DNA of 48,618 bases from Streptomyces humi (GCF_001005085.2 NZ_LBMU02000081.1:1-48618), one strand, 5' to 3'. Shown: positions 1 to 10,029, numbered from the stretch's first letter. A program made the numbers and translations. The notes: generated by a model from the sequence alone, not told the origin.

Positions 1-2
1 AC

Positions 3-412
3 CAGCTCAAACCCCGCGACTGGGACCGCGCGGAGACGGACGGCATCGCCCCCCTCATCACCCGCCTCAACACCGTCCGGCGCGCCAGCCCGGCCCTGCG
101 CCAGCTGCGCGACCTCCACTTCCACCACGCCGACCAGGAAGCGGTGATCGTCTACAGCAAGCGGAGCGGATCGAACACGGTTCTGGTGGTCGTCAACCTC
201 GACCCCCACCACACCCAGGAGGCCACGGTCTCGTTGGACATGCCGCAACTCGGCCTGAACTGGCACGAGTCGGTGCCGGTGCGCGACGAGCTCACCGGCG
301 AGACCTACAACTGGGGCAGGACCAACTATGTGCGCCTGGATCCGGGACACCGGCCCGCGCACGTTCTCACCGTCCTGCGACCGTCCCCGCAGATCGGAGG
401 GTCACCCACACA

Positions 413-416
<4 letters not shown>
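3..416 (+). CDS. glgE: GlgE maltosyltransferase, C-terminal fragment
   Basis: The last 137 codons of a gene that begins before the window. The reading frame is open from base 3 and ends at TGA 414-416. The fragment reads as the C-terminal beta-sandwich domain of a GH13 enzyme, with the stretch LVVVNLDPHHTQEATVSLDM near its middle, as I recall from Streptomyces GlgE. GlgE (alpha-1,4-glucan:maltose-1-phosphate maltosyltransferase, GH13_3) transfers maltose from maltose 1-phosphate to alpha-glucan in the cytoplasm. The catalytic core lies outside the window, so activity cannot be judged. Its stop overlaps the treS start (ATGA), so the two are probably translationally coupled. The identity rests on the fragment plus the treS-mak-glgB neighbours; without them it would be only a GH13 C-terminus. 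Confidence 0.85.
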
Positions 417-2100
<1,684 letters not shown>

Positions 2101-2116
<16 letters not shown>

Positions 2117-2213
2117 CGGACACGGCCCAGTAGCGCACACGGCCCTATAGCGGACACGGTCCAGTAGCGGACACGGTCCAGTAGCGGACACGGCCGACAG
2201 CAGACACGGCCCG
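2101..2213. repeat. 17-bp tandem repeat array at the treS 3' end
   Basis: Five consecutive 17-bp units of the form GGACACGG(C/T)CCAGTAGC run from 2101 to 2185 (third unit diverged), followed by two decayed partial units to about 2213. The first unit overlaps the last treS codons. Each of the five full units carries TAG (2114, 2131, 2148, 2165, 2182). Because 17 is not a multiple of three, successive TAGs fall in all three frames. The array lies in the 95-nt non-coding stretch before the mak leader. It does not form a strong hairpin by itself. Confidence 0.9.
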
Positions 2214-2307
2214 ATGAACGAGAGCCCGGGCGGCGGCGGTTTCCTCCGGCCCGCCCGGGGCACGCATCACTCACACCCCCGACGACCCGGGGAAAGGACG
2301 TACCGCC

Positions 2308-3687
2308 ATGGCGGAAACGGTCACCCCCTCCACGCCCGCTCTTCTCGCCTCGCTCGACCCCCTGCTGCGCGAGTGGCTGCCAAGGCAGCGCTGGTTCGCG
2401 GGCAAGGGGCGCCCGGTCACCGGCTTCTCCCAGGTCGCCGAGACCGAGCTGCTGCCGTCGGACGGCAGGGTGGGCCTGCACCATCTGCTGGTCCGTACCG
2501 AGCAGCCGCCCGCCCCCGCCGAGGCCGGCGACTGCTACCAGCTCCTCATAGGCGTGCGCGAGGCGCTGCCACCCCGGCTGGCGCCCGCGCTGATCGGCCA
2601 CGTACCCGACGGCCCGCTGGCCGGCCACACGGTCTACGACGCCCTGTACGACCCGCGGCCCGCCGAGGTGCTCCTGGAGGCGCTGCGCACGCGGGCCCGC
2701 ATCGGGTCCCTGTGCTTCGAACGGGCTCCCGGCCGGGAGATACGCGACGGGCTTGCGGCCCGCCTGCTGACCGCCGAGCAGTCCAACTCCTCGGTCGTCT
2801 ACGGAGATACGTTTATTCTGAAGCTGTTGCGCCGGGTGGTGCCCGGCGTCAACCCCGACCTGGAGATCCCCCTGGCGCTGGCCCGCGAGGGCTGTGCCCG
2901 GGTACCGGCCCCGACCGCGTGGCTGCGCGCGGAGCCGGCCGACGAACCCGGCGCCTCGTACGTCCTGGGCGTGCTGCAACCGTTCCTGCGCGGCGCGACC
3001 GACGGCTGGGAGCTGGCGCTGCGCGAGCTGGCCAAGGGTGAGGACTTCGCCGCCGAGGCGCGGGCGCTGGGCCGGGCCACCGCCGAGGTGCACACGGCCC
3101 TGGCCGACGCGCTGCCCACCGTCACCCTCGGCCACAGCCGGCTGGAGCCGCTGGTCGACGGCATGACCGAGCGGCTGGCGGCGGCCGTGCAGGCGGTCCC
3201 GGCGCTGCGGCCGTACGAGGACGGGCTGCGGTCCGCCTACACGGCACTGGCCGACCTGGCCGCCGAGGGCCGCACCTGGACCGCCCAGCGGGTGCACGGC
3301 GACCTGCACCTGGGGCAGTGCCTGCGCGCGCCGTCCGGGGAGTGGTCGCTGATCGACTTCGAGGGGGAGCCCGCCCGGCCGCTGGCCGAACGCCGGCTGC
3401 CGCAGCCGCCGGTGCGGGACATCGCCGGGATGCTGCGGTCCTTCGACTACGCGGCCCACTCGGCGACCTCGGCCGCCGAGGGCTGGGCGAACCGGTGCCG
3501 GGCGGCCTACTGTTCCGGCTACGCCGAGATCACCGGCACCGACCCCCGCACCGACCCCGTCCTGCTGCGGGCCTACGAGACCGACAAGGCCGTCTACGAG
3601 GTCGTCTACGAGGCCCGGCACCGCCCCGACTGGCTCGCCGTGCCCCTGTCGGCAGTCCACCGCCTCGCCACCTCCGACCCGACCTGA
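2308..3687 (+). CDS. mak: maltokinase (Pep2/Mak)
   Basis: 459 residues. Mak uses ATP to phosphorylate maltose, giving maltose 1-phosphate for GlgE. Kinase-fold signatures are visible: the N-terminal cap with LPRQRWFAGKGRPV (about residues 28-41), the catalytic-loop motif VHGDLHLGQCL (about residue 330) and the metal-binding IDFEGEP about 15 residues later, as in aminoglycoside-phosphotransferase-like kinases. The length matches stand-alone maltokinases. The ATG is preceded by GGGGAAAGGA about 8 nt upstream. It follows treS after the repeat array and is 17 nt ahead of glgB, so the genes probably share a transcript. In many bacteria treS and mak are fused; here they are separate. Confidence 0.93.
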   Translation: MAETVTPSTPALLASLDPLLREWLPRQRWFAGKGRPVTGFSQVAETELLPSDGRVGLHHLLVRTEQPPAPAEAGDCYQLLIGVREALPPRLAPALIGHVPDGPLAGHTVYDALYDPRPAEVLLEALRTRARIGSLCFERAPGREIRDGLAARLLTAEQSNSSVVYGDTFILKLLRRVVPGVNPDLEIPLALAREGCARVPAPTAWLRAEPADEPGASYVLGVLQPFLRGATDGWELALRELAKGEDFAAEARALGRATAEVHTALADALPTVTLGHSRLEPLVDGMTERLAAAVQAVPALRPYEDGLRSAYTALADLAAEGRTWTAQRVHGDLHLGQCLRAPSGEWSLIDFEGEPARPLAERRLPQPPVRDIAGMLRSFDYAAHSATSAAEGWANRCRAAYCSGYAEITGTDPRTDPVLLRAYETDKAVYEVVYEARHRPDWLAVPLSAVHRLATSDPT

Positions 3688-3704
3688 TCCCGGGAGACGC
3701 GTCC

Positions 3705-5891
3705 GTGACCTCCACGAAGTCCGTATCCGTAGCACCCGACGACCGCGATCGGCTGCAACTCGGCACGCACCACGACCCGCACTCGGTGCTGGGCGCCCAC
3801 CCGGTGCCGGGCGGCGGGATAGCCGTGCGCGCGTTCCGGCCGTACGCCCGCGCGGTGACGGTCGTCGCCGGCCGGGATCTGCGGGCCGAACTGCACGACG
3901 ACGGCGACGGCTTCTTCTCCGCCCTGCTCCCGCTCTCCGACGTGCCGGTCTACCGGCTGCTGGTGGAGTACGACGGGACGGTCCAGGAGGCCGAGGACGC
4001 GTACCGTTTCCTGCCCACGCTCGGCGACCTGGACCTGCATCTGCTCGGCGAGGGCCGGCACGAGCGGCTGTGGGAGGTGCTGGGCGCGCATCCCATGACC
4101 CACCAGGGCGTGTCCGGCACCCGGTTCACGGTGTGGGCGCCGAACGCGCGGGGCGTGCGGCTGGCCGGCGGTTTCAACTTCTGGGACGGCACCGGGTATC
4201 CGATGCGCTCGCTCGGCTCCTCCGGGGTCTGGGAGCTGTTCGTGCCGGGGATCGGCGAGGGCGAGCTGTACAAGTTCGACATCACCCGCCCGGACGGTTC
4301 CCACACCCTGCGCGCGGACCCCATGGCCCGTCGTACCGAGGCCCCGCCGAGCACGTCGTCGATCGTCCACGCGTCCCACCACGAGTGGACGGACGGGCAG
4401 TGGATGAAGCACCGGGCCGACACGCCCGTCCACGAGGCGCCCTTCTCGGTCTACGAGGTGCACCTGCCGTCCTGGCGCCCGGGCCTGACCTATCGCGACC
4501 TGGCCGAGCAGCTGCCCGCCTACGTCGGCGAACTGGGCTTCACACACGTCGAGCTGATGCCGGTCGCCGAGCACCCGTTCGGCGGCTCGTGGGGCTACCA
4601 GGTCACCGGCTTCTACGCGCCGACGGCCCGGCTCGGCACCCCGGACGACTTCAGGTACCTGGTGGACGCGCTGCACCGGGCCGGCATCGGCGTGATCATG
4701 GACTGGGTGCCGGCGCACTTCCCGCGCGACGACTGGGCGTTGGCGGAGTTCGACGGCCGTCCGCTGTACGAGCACTCGGATCCGCTGCGGGCCGCGCACC
4801 CCGACTGGGGCACCCTGGAGTTCGACTTCGGCCGCCGGGAGGTGCGCAACTTCCTGGTGGCGAACGCCGTGTACTGGTGCGAGGAGTTCCACATCGACGG
4901 GCTGCGGGTGGACGCGGTCGCCTCGATGCTCTACCTCGACTACTCGCGCGAGCCGGGCCAGTGGACGCCCAACGAGCACGGCGGCCGGGAGAACCTGGAC
5001 GCGGTGGCGTTCCTCCAGGAGATGAACGCGACGGTGTACCGGCGGGCCCCGGGCGTGGTCACGATCGCCGAGGAGTCGACGGCCTGGGAGGGCGTCACCC
5101 GGCCGACCGACGCCGGGGGCCTCGGCTTCGGGCTGAAGTGGAACATGGGCTGGATGCACGACTCGCTGGAGTACATGGCCCACGAGCCGGTGCACCGCAG
5201 GTACCACCACCACGAGATGACCTTCTCGATGGTGTACGCGTACAGCGAGAACTACGTGTTGCCCATCTCCCACGACGAGGTGGTGCACGGGAAGCGTTCA
5301 CTGGTCTCGAAGATGCCGGGCGACTGGTGGCAGCAGCGCGCCGGCGAGCGCGCCTACCTGGGCTTCATGTGGGCCCACCCGGGCAAGCAACTCCTCTTCA
5401 TGGGACAGGAGTTCGCACAGGGCGCGGAGTGGTCGGAGGTGCACGGCCCGGACTGGTGGCTGCTGGACCCGGCGTACGGCGCCGCGGCCGAGCACCGGGG
5501 TGTACGGGACCTGGTCCGTGACCTCAACACGGTCTACCGGGGGACCCCGGCCCTCTGGCAGCGGGACACGTCCCCCGCCGGTTTCCAGTGGGTCGCGGGC
5601 GAAGCGGCCGAGGACAACGTCCTCGCGTTCCTGAGGTACGACGCGGACGGCACCCCGCTCCTCGCGGTCTCCCACTTCTCCCCCGTGGTCCGCCACGACT
5701 ACCGGCTCGGTGTCCCGGACGACGTCCCTGCGTGGCACGAGGCCCTCAACACGGACGCGGCCGGCTACGGCGGCAGCGGCATCACCAACCCCGACCCCGT
5801 CAAGCCCGAACCCCACCCCGCCCACGGCCGCCCGGCGGCCATCCGCCTGACCCTGCCCCCGCTCGCCACGGTGTGGCTGCGGCCGGCCTGA
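3705..5891 (+). CDS. glgB: 1,4-alpha-glucan branching enzyme
   Basis: 728 residues from GTG 3705, chosen because CGGGAG lies about 9 nt upstream and it follows mak by only 17 nt; the open frame extends further 5' but there overlaps mak. Domain order: N-terminal N1 sandwich (about 30-110), CBM48 with TRFTVWAPNARGVRLAGGFN (about 140), GH13_9 catalytic barrel, C-terminal all-beta domain. Catalytic motifs: DGLRVDAVASMLY (nucleophile Asp), VVTIAEESTAW (acid/base Glu) and LPISHDEVVHGK (transition-state Asp). It makes alpha-1,6 branches in the glucan built by GlgE. The gene ends the operon, followed by a strong hairpin. Confidence 0.96.
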   Translation: MTSTKSVSVAPDDRDRLQLGTHHDPHSVLGAHPVPGGGIAVRAFRPYARAVTVVAGRDLRAELHDDGDGFFSALLPLSDVPVYRLLVEYDGTVQEAEDAYRFLPTLGDLDLHLLGEGRHERLWEVLGAHPMTHQGVSGTRFTVWAPNARGVRLAGGFNFWDGTGYPMRSLGSSGVWELFVPGIGEGELYKFDITRPDGSHTLRADPMARRTEAPPSTSSIVHASHHEWTDGQWMKHRADTPVHEAPFSVYEVHLPSWRPGLTYRDLAEQLPAYVGELGFTHVELMPVAEHPFGGSWGYQVTGFYAPTARLGTPDDFRYLVDALHRAGIGVIMDWVPAHFPRDDWALAEFDGRPLYEHSDPLRAAHPDWGTLEFDFGRREVRNFLVANAVYWCEEFHIDGLRVDAVASMLYLDYSREPGQWTPNEHGGRENLDAVAFLQEMNATVYRRAPGVVTIAEESTAWEGVTRPTDAGGLGFGLKWNMGWMHDSLEYMAHEPVHRRYHHHEMTFSMVYAYSENYVLPISHDEVVHGKRSLVSKMPGDWWQQRAGERAYLGFMWAHPGKQLLFMGQEFAQGAEWSEVHGPDWWLLDPAYGAAAEHRGVRDLVRDLNTVYRGTPALWQRDTSPAGFQWVAGEAAEDNVLAFLRYDADGTPLLAVSHFSPVVRHDYRLGVPDDVPAWHEALNTDAAGYGGSGITNPDPVKPEPHPAHGRPAAIRLTLPPLATVWLRPA

Positions 5892-5907
5892 GGTCCCCGG
5901 CGGCCGG

Positions 5908-5932
5908 GGAGGAGGCCCGCGGGGCCTCCTCC
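5908..5932. terminator. bidirectional terminator between glgB and helD
   Basis: Perfect 11-bp inverted repeat (GGAGGAGGCCC / GGGCCTCCTCC) with a 3-nt loop, 17 nt after the glgB stop and between convergent genes. There is no strong T-run, as is usual in Streptomyces. A separate perfect 14-bp palindrome CGAGTGATCACTCG lies at 5945-5958, just beyond the helD stop. Confidence 0.75.
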
Positions 5933-5963
5933 GCCATGGTCGCCCGAGTGATCACTCGCGTGG

Positions 5964-8225
5964 TCACCCGGCGTCGGCCAGGCCCGCCGGCAGCCCCCCG
6001 GTGTGCAGCACCCCCAGTCGCTGGGTGGCGCGGGTCAGGGCCACGTACAGGTCGCTCGTGCCGTACCGGGACGGTTCCACCACCAGGACCGAGTCGAACT
6101 CCAGTCCCTTGGCCTGGCGGGGGTCCAGGAGGACGACCCGGCGGGTGAGGTCGGGTTCGGTGCCGGCCGTGACGCCGTCCAGGCGGGCGGCCAGGGAGCG
6201 GTGCAGGTCGCGTGGGGCGATCACCGCCAACCGGCCCTCCGTGGGCACGAGTTCGGCCACCGCCTTGCCGACCGCGCCCGGCAGGTCGTCGTGCACCCGC
6301 CGGACCCAGGGGTGCACGCCCGTCGAACGGACCGAGCTCGGCGGTTCGAAGTCCGGGTGCTGGGCGCGGACCACGGCCGCCGCGAGGTCCATGATCTCGG
6401 ACGGGGTGCGGTAGTTGACGCCGAGGCGGGTGTGCTCCCAGCGGTCCGCCACGTACGGTTCGAGGATCTTCGACCAGGAGCCGACGCCCGCCGCCTCCGC
6501 CGTCTGGACCGGATCACCGACCAGGGTCATCGAACGGGTCGGGCTGCGGCGCATCAGCAGCCGCCACGCCATCGGGGAGAGCTCCTGCGCCTCGTCCACG
6601 ATGATGTGCCCGAACGCCCATGTCCGGTCGGCCGCGGCCCGCTCCGCCGCGCTGCGGAAGTCCTCCTCCTCCTGGCGTTCGGCGAAGCGTTCGGCGTCGA
6701 TGATGTCGTGCGCCGACAGCACCTCGGAGGCGTCCGGGTCGTCGTCCTCCTTGTCGTCGAACTCGTAGGTCCGGGAGGCGTACGACACGTCGAGCACGCC
6801 CTGCGCGTACGCGATCTGCGTTTCTCGCTCGCGTTCCGCCCGGGCCCGGGCGACGCGCTCGTCGACGCCCAGCAGCTCGGCCGCCTCGTCGAGGAGCGGG
6901 ACGTCCGAAACCGTCCAGGCGCGTGTCACCGGGCGGCGGATCGCGGCCGCGTCCGCCTCGCCGAGGTAGCCGTCGGGCGCGGCGAGGAAGTCGGCGACCA
7001 GGCGCCGCGGGGTCAGCAGCGGCCACAGCCGGTCGACGGCGGCCCAGACCTCGGGGTTCTCGGCGAGTTCGTCCCGGATCTGGGTGATGTCGGAGGCGTC
7101 GAGCAGGCTGCTGCCGTCGAAGGGGTCGGTGCCGACCCGCTCGGCGTACAGCTCGGTGAGGGTGTTGAGGATGTGGCCCTCGAAGTACTCCCGGGCCACA
7201 TTGTGCGGGAGCCGGGCGGCGCGGGTGCGCTCGCGGGCCATGTTGACCAGGCCGTCGTCGAGCATCAGCACCTCGCGGTCGTGCTCGACGGTGATCACCG
7301 GGTCGGGCAGCGCCTGCCGGTCGCGTACGACGGCGGCGAGCACGTCGGCCATGTCCGCGCGCCCCTTCACGGCGGCGGCCTGCGGGGTGTCCGCCGCCGT
7401 CGCCTTCACACCGGGGAACAGCTCGCCGACCGTCGCGAGGAGCACACCGGTCTCGCCGAGCGAGGGCAGCACCTCGCCGATGTAGCCGAGGAAGGCGGGG
7501 TTCGGGCCGACGATCAGGACCGCCCGCTTGGCGAGCAGTTCGCGGTGTTCGTAGAGGAGGAAGGCGGCGCGGTGCAGCGCGACCGCGGTCTTGCCGGTGC
7601 CGGGTCCGCCCTCGACCACCAGGATCCCGCGGTGCGGTGCCCGGATGATCTCGTCCTGTTCGGCCTGGATGGTCTGCACGATGTCGTTCATCCGGCCGGT
7701 GCGGGCCGAGTCGAGGGCGGCGAGCAGCACGGCGTCGCCGGACGGGTCCTCGTGCCCGGTGCGCTCGCGGTCGCCGAGGTCCAGGATCTCGTCGTGCAGG
7801 GAGGTGACCCGGCGGCCGTCCGTGCCGATGTGCCGGCGGCGCCGCAGGCCCATCGGGGTGTGGCCGGTGGCCAGGTAGAAGGGGCGGGCGACCTCGGCAC
7901 GCCAGTCGACGAGGACCGGGGTGCGCTCGGCGTCGTCCAGGCGCAGCCCGATACGGCCGATGTGGTGCCTGGTGCCGGAGGTCAGGTCGATCCGGCCGAA
8001 GCAGAGGGAGCCGTCCACGGCGTTCAGCGCGGCGAGCAGTCCGGAGCGTTCGGCGACCAGGATGTCCCGCTCCAGTCGGGCCTGCATCGGCTTGTCACCG
8101 AGGGCGAGGGCGTCCGCGACCGCGCCCTCGGTGTCCCCGCGCAGCGCGTCCACCCGTTCGTACAGTCCGTCGATGAATTCCTGCTCGTGGCGCAATTCAT
8201 CGTCTGGAAATTCGGTGTTTGACAA
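5964..8225 (-). CDS. helD: HelD-like RNA polymerase-associated helicase-fold ATPase
   Basis: 753 residues of the UvrD/Rep-like superfamily 1 fold in its HelD form. HelD proteins bind RNA polymerase, open its clamp and recycle stalled or drug-bound enzyme rather than unwinding DNA. Visible: a charged N-terminal coiled-coil arm (about 1-65), Walker A GGPGTGKT (206-213), Walker B DEAQELSPMAWRLL, motif III LVGDPVQT and motif IV VNYRTPSEI. The TTG start is supported by GGGAG 9 nt upstream; an ATG is not available nearby. A related Streptomyces protein, HelR, gives rifamycin tolerance; I saw no rifamycin-associated palindrome in the 148 nt upstream, so HelD is the safer name. Confidence 0.88.
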   Translation of the reverse strand: MSNTEFPDDELRHEQEFIDGLYERVDALRGDTEGAVADALALGDKPMQARLERDILVAERSGLLAALNAVDGSLCFGRIDLTSGTRHHIGRIGLRLDDAERTPVLVDWRAEVARPFYLATGHTPMGLRRRRHIGTDGRRVTSLHDEILDLGDRERTGHEDPSGDAVLLAALDSARTGRMNDIVQTIQAEQDEIIRAPHRGILVVEGGPGTGKTAVALHRAAFLLYEHRELLAKRAVLIVGPNPAFLGYIGEVLPSLGETGVLLATVGELFPGVKATAADTPQAAAVKGRADMADVLAAVVRDRQALPDPVITVEHDREVLMLDDGLVNMARERTRAARLPHNVAREYFEGHILNTLTELYAERVGTDPFDGSSLLDASDITQIRDELAENPEVWAAVDRLWPLLTPRRLVADFLAAPDGYLGEADAAAIRRPVTRAWTVSDVPLLDEAAELLGVDERVARARAERERETQIAYAQGVLDVSYASRTYEFDDKEDDDPDASEVLSAHDIIDAERFAERQEEEDFRSAAERAAADRTWAFGHIIVDEAQELSPMAWRLLMRRSPTRSMTLVGDPVQTAEAAGVGSWSKILEPYVADRWEHTRLGVNYRTPSEIMDLAAAVVRAQHPDFEPPSSVRSTGVHPWVRRVHDDLPGAVGKAVAELVPTEGRLAVIAPRDLHRSLAARLDGVTAGTEPDLTRRVVLLDPRQAKGLEFDSVLVVEPSRYGTSDLYVALTRATQRLGVLHTGGLPAGLADAG

Positions 8226-8324
8226 TTCCGCTCCCGCCCGGATATACTGTGCCCACTGAACTTCTTCACGACCTCACCGACTTGGCTCGATGTGAAGTCA
8301 CGAACTCTTGAATATACGCAAGAA

Positions 8325-8354
8325 AATCCCCCGAGCGCAATTGCCCGGGGGATT
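8325..8354 (-). terminator. rho-independent terminator after thioredoxin gene
   Basis: Inverted repeat AATCCCCC ... GGGGGATT with a 14-nt partly paired interior. It lies 20 nt beyond the minus-strand thioredoxin stop. Read on the minus strand it ends GGGGGATTTTCTT, giving a T-rich tail. It separates the trx transcript from helD. Confidence 0.8.
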
Positions 8355-8373
8355 CTTCGTATAACCGGCCGGT

Positions 8374-8709
8374 TCAGTCCAGCACGTCGGACAGTTCCTC
8401 GATCAGCCGCCGCTTCGGCCGGGCGCCCACCATCGACCGCACCGGCTCCCCGCCGCGGAAGACCATGAACGTGGGCATCGACAGCACCTTGTAGGCGTTC
8501 GTCGTCTCCGGATTGGTGTCCACGTCCAGCTGGACCACCTTCAGCCGCTCGCCCTCCTCCGCGGCCAGCGCCGTCAGCACCGGCCCCATCTGCCGGCACG
8601 GCGGGCACCAGTCCGCGGTGAACTCCACCAGCACCGGCAGCTCCGCCCCGATCACCTCCGCCGCGAAGTCCGCGTCCGTCACCTCGGCCACACCCGCCGC
8701 CTTGATCAT
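8374..8709 (-). CDS. trxA: thioredoxin with atypical WCPPC active site
   Basis: 111 residues, full thioredoxin length. The active site is Trp-Cys35-Pro-Pro-Cys38 instead of the usual WCGPC; the cis-proline motif MPTFMVF follows at about residue 78. It should act as a cytoplasmic thiol-disulfide reductase; a Pro-Pro dipeptide in CxxC is expected to shift the redox potential (inference). The ATG overlaps the stop of the upstream merR gene by 4 nt (ATGA), so the two are translationally coupled and the thioredoxin is probably under the MerR protein's control. A strong terminator follows. Confidence 0.93.
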   Translation of the reverse strand: MIKAAGVAEVTDADFAAEVIGAELPVLVEFTADWCPPCRQMGPVLTALAAEEGERLKVVQLDVDTNPETTNAYKVLSMPTFMVFRGGEPVRSMVGARPKRRLIEELSDVLD

Positions 8710-9134
8710 GGGTAGGTCCCTCCCAGCTCGCACACCGGTTCCGGGCCCCCCGGAACCAGCGCCTCGGCGGCCAGCCCGGCTCGGGCCCGCTCGGCCCGCT
8801 CCAGCTGGGCCCCGACCGTCGCCCGCACCGTCCGCAACTCGCCGATCAGCGAGTCCAGCTCCGCCAGCTTGCGCCGGTAGACCGCGAGCGAGGCGGGGCA
8901 GGTGTCGCCCTCTGGATGCCCGGCCCGCAGACACTCCACGAAGGGCCGGGTCTCCTCCAGCTCGAACCCGAAGTCCTGGAGCGTCCGGATCTGCGTGAGC
9001 AGCCGCAGGTCGCTCTCGTCGTACGTCCGGTGGCCGTTGTCGGCCCGCCGCGCGGGCAGCAGCCCACGCGCCTCGTAGTACCGCAGGGTGCGTGTGGTGG
9101 TCCCGGCCCGCGCGGCCAGCTCGCCGATGCGCAT
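8706..9134 (-). CDS. MerR-family transcriptional regulator
   Basis: 142 residues. N-terminal winged helix-turn-helix IGELAARAGTTTRTLRYYEA, typical of MerR, then the dimerisation helix with LAELDSLIGELRTVRA. Two cysteines, Cys68 and Cys79 (ECLRAGHPEGDTC), sit where metal- or redox-sensing MerR proteins carry ligands, but no known metal signature is complete. It is translationally coupled to a thioredoxin gene. A 20-bp dyad lies 15 nt upstream of the ATG, the expected place for an autoregulatory MerR operator. The most likely role is a thiol, oxidant or electrophile sensor controlling the thioredoxin; the inducer is unknown. Confidence 0.85.
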   Translation of the reverse strand: MRIGELAARAGTTTRTLRYYEARGLLPARRADNGHRTYDESDLRLLTQIRTLQDFGFELEETRPFVECLRAGHPEGDTCPASLAVYRRKLAELDSLIGELRTVRATVGAQLERAERARAGLAAEALVPGGPEPVCELGGTYP

Positions 9135-9149
9135 GGGTACGACCGTAGG

Positions 9150-9169
9150 CCTTGACGTCGGCGTCAAGG
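9150..9169. promoter_or_regulatory. MerR-type operator dyad
   Basis: CCTTGACGTCGGCGTCAAGG: two 9-nt arms (CCTTGACG-T/G) around a short centre, containing a TTGACG -35-like hexamer on both strands. It sits between the end of the DUF2127 gene (its TGA, 9164-9166, lies inside the dyad) and the merR ATG at 9134. MerR proteins bind such dyads in promoters with long spacers. Autoregulation of merR-trx is inferred. Confidence 0.65.
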
Positions 9170-9937
9170 CAAGGTCGGTTGCAGCCCGGCCGACTCCTCG
9201 ACCTCCAGCAGCGAGGCGCTGTGCCGTTCCTCGTCGAAGGCCCGGCGGCCGCCGCGCAGCCCGAACAGCCGCTTGGCGAGGGCGATGTAGAGCACGGCGA
9301 GGATGTTCAGCACCAGCGTCGCGATCTTCAGATAGCTCACTTTCTCGGTGAGTTCCCAGATCTCCAGCGGCAGGAACGCGGCGGTGGCGACCACGGTCAG
9401 GTATTCCGCCCAGCGCTTGGCGTACCAGAGGCCGACCGCTTCGACGAGTTCGATCAGCGCGTACGCCAGCAGTACTCCGGCCACCAGCAGCAGCGTGGAG
9501 TGTCTGTATCCGAAGGCCTTCTGGATGGAGCCGACGATTGGTGAATGGTCGAGGTCGTAGTGGAAGTGCCTGAAGACCGGCCGGAAGGTGTCCAGGTACT
9601 CGTTGAACAGCCGTCGTACCGCGTCCTGGCTGTTGCTGAATTTCCACACCGCGACCGCGACCAGCACGATGAACACGCCCCGCACGGCCCGCTCGACCGC
9701 CAGGAACCGCAGGATGAACAGGTCCCGCAGCACCTTTCCGCGCGGCACCAGCGGGGCGTCCGCGGCCGGTCCCGAGCCGTGCGGCTCGCCGAGCACGAAG
9801 TCACCGCAGCGCAGACACCGCCACACGTCCCCGACCGCGGTCTGGGCGTGCAGCCGCACCCGCAGCCGCGGGTCGTCCGGTGCGTAGGTGACGTGCCCCT
9901 TGCGCGCGCAGTGCCGCCGATCCCAGTCGATCTTCAT
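9164..9937 (-). CDS. DUF2127-family membrane protein with N-terminal zinc-ribbon-like segment
   Basis: 257 residues from ATG 9937, chosen for the GGAGG 9 nt upstream. The N-terminus carries HC-ARKGH and, about 30 residues later, CLRCGD, a cysteine/histidine arrangement resembling a small zinc ribbon. The rest has about four hydrophobic segments (AVRGVFIVLVAVAVW, STLLLVAGVLLAYALIELVE, LTVVATAAFLPLEIWEL, IATLVLNILAVLYIALA) with the spacing of DUF2127 membrane proteins. Function is unknown. The stop lies inside the merR operator, so its transcript runs into merR. Confidence 0.75.
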   Translation of the reverse strand: MKIDWDRRHCARKGHVTYAPDDPRLRVRLHAQTAVGDVWRCLRCGDFVLGEPHGSGPAADAPLVPRGKVLRDLFILRFLAVERAVRGVFIVLVAVAVWKFSNSQDAVRRLFNEYLDTFRPVFRHFHYDLDHSPIVGSIQKAFGYRHSTLLLVAGVLLAYALIELVEAVGLWYAKRWAEYLTVVATAAFLPLEIWELTEKVSYLKIATLVLNILAVLYIALAKRLFGLRGGRRAFDEERHSASLLEVEESAGLQPTLP

Positions 9938-9963
9938 CCCCCGTGCCTCCTGCCAGGAATGCC

Positions 9964-9998
9964 AACGTGCCGTTCCGGTTGGTCCGGAGCGGCACGTT
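9964..9998 (-). terminator. long hairpin ahead of the DUF2127 gene
   Basis: Fifteen-base arms (AACGTGCCGTTCCGG / CCGGAGCGGCACGTT, one G-T pair) around a 5-nt loop. It ends 26 nt upstream of the DUF2127 start. It could terminate transcription coming from the decayed transporter gene or form a 5' leader structure; the sequence does not decide. Confidence 0.6.
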
Positions 9999-10029
9999 AG
10001 TGGATCCGGGTGAGAAACGGCGGCCGGGG

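Noticed and set aside
8226..8324. Rifamycin-associated element before helD
   Set aside because: No 19-bp GGGGC/GCCCC-type palindrome was found in the stretch.
9938..10029. Extension of the DUF2127 gene upstream to 10267
   Set aside because: The extra segment is the remains of the exporter gene read in the same frame by chance; ATG 9937 has a strong RBS.
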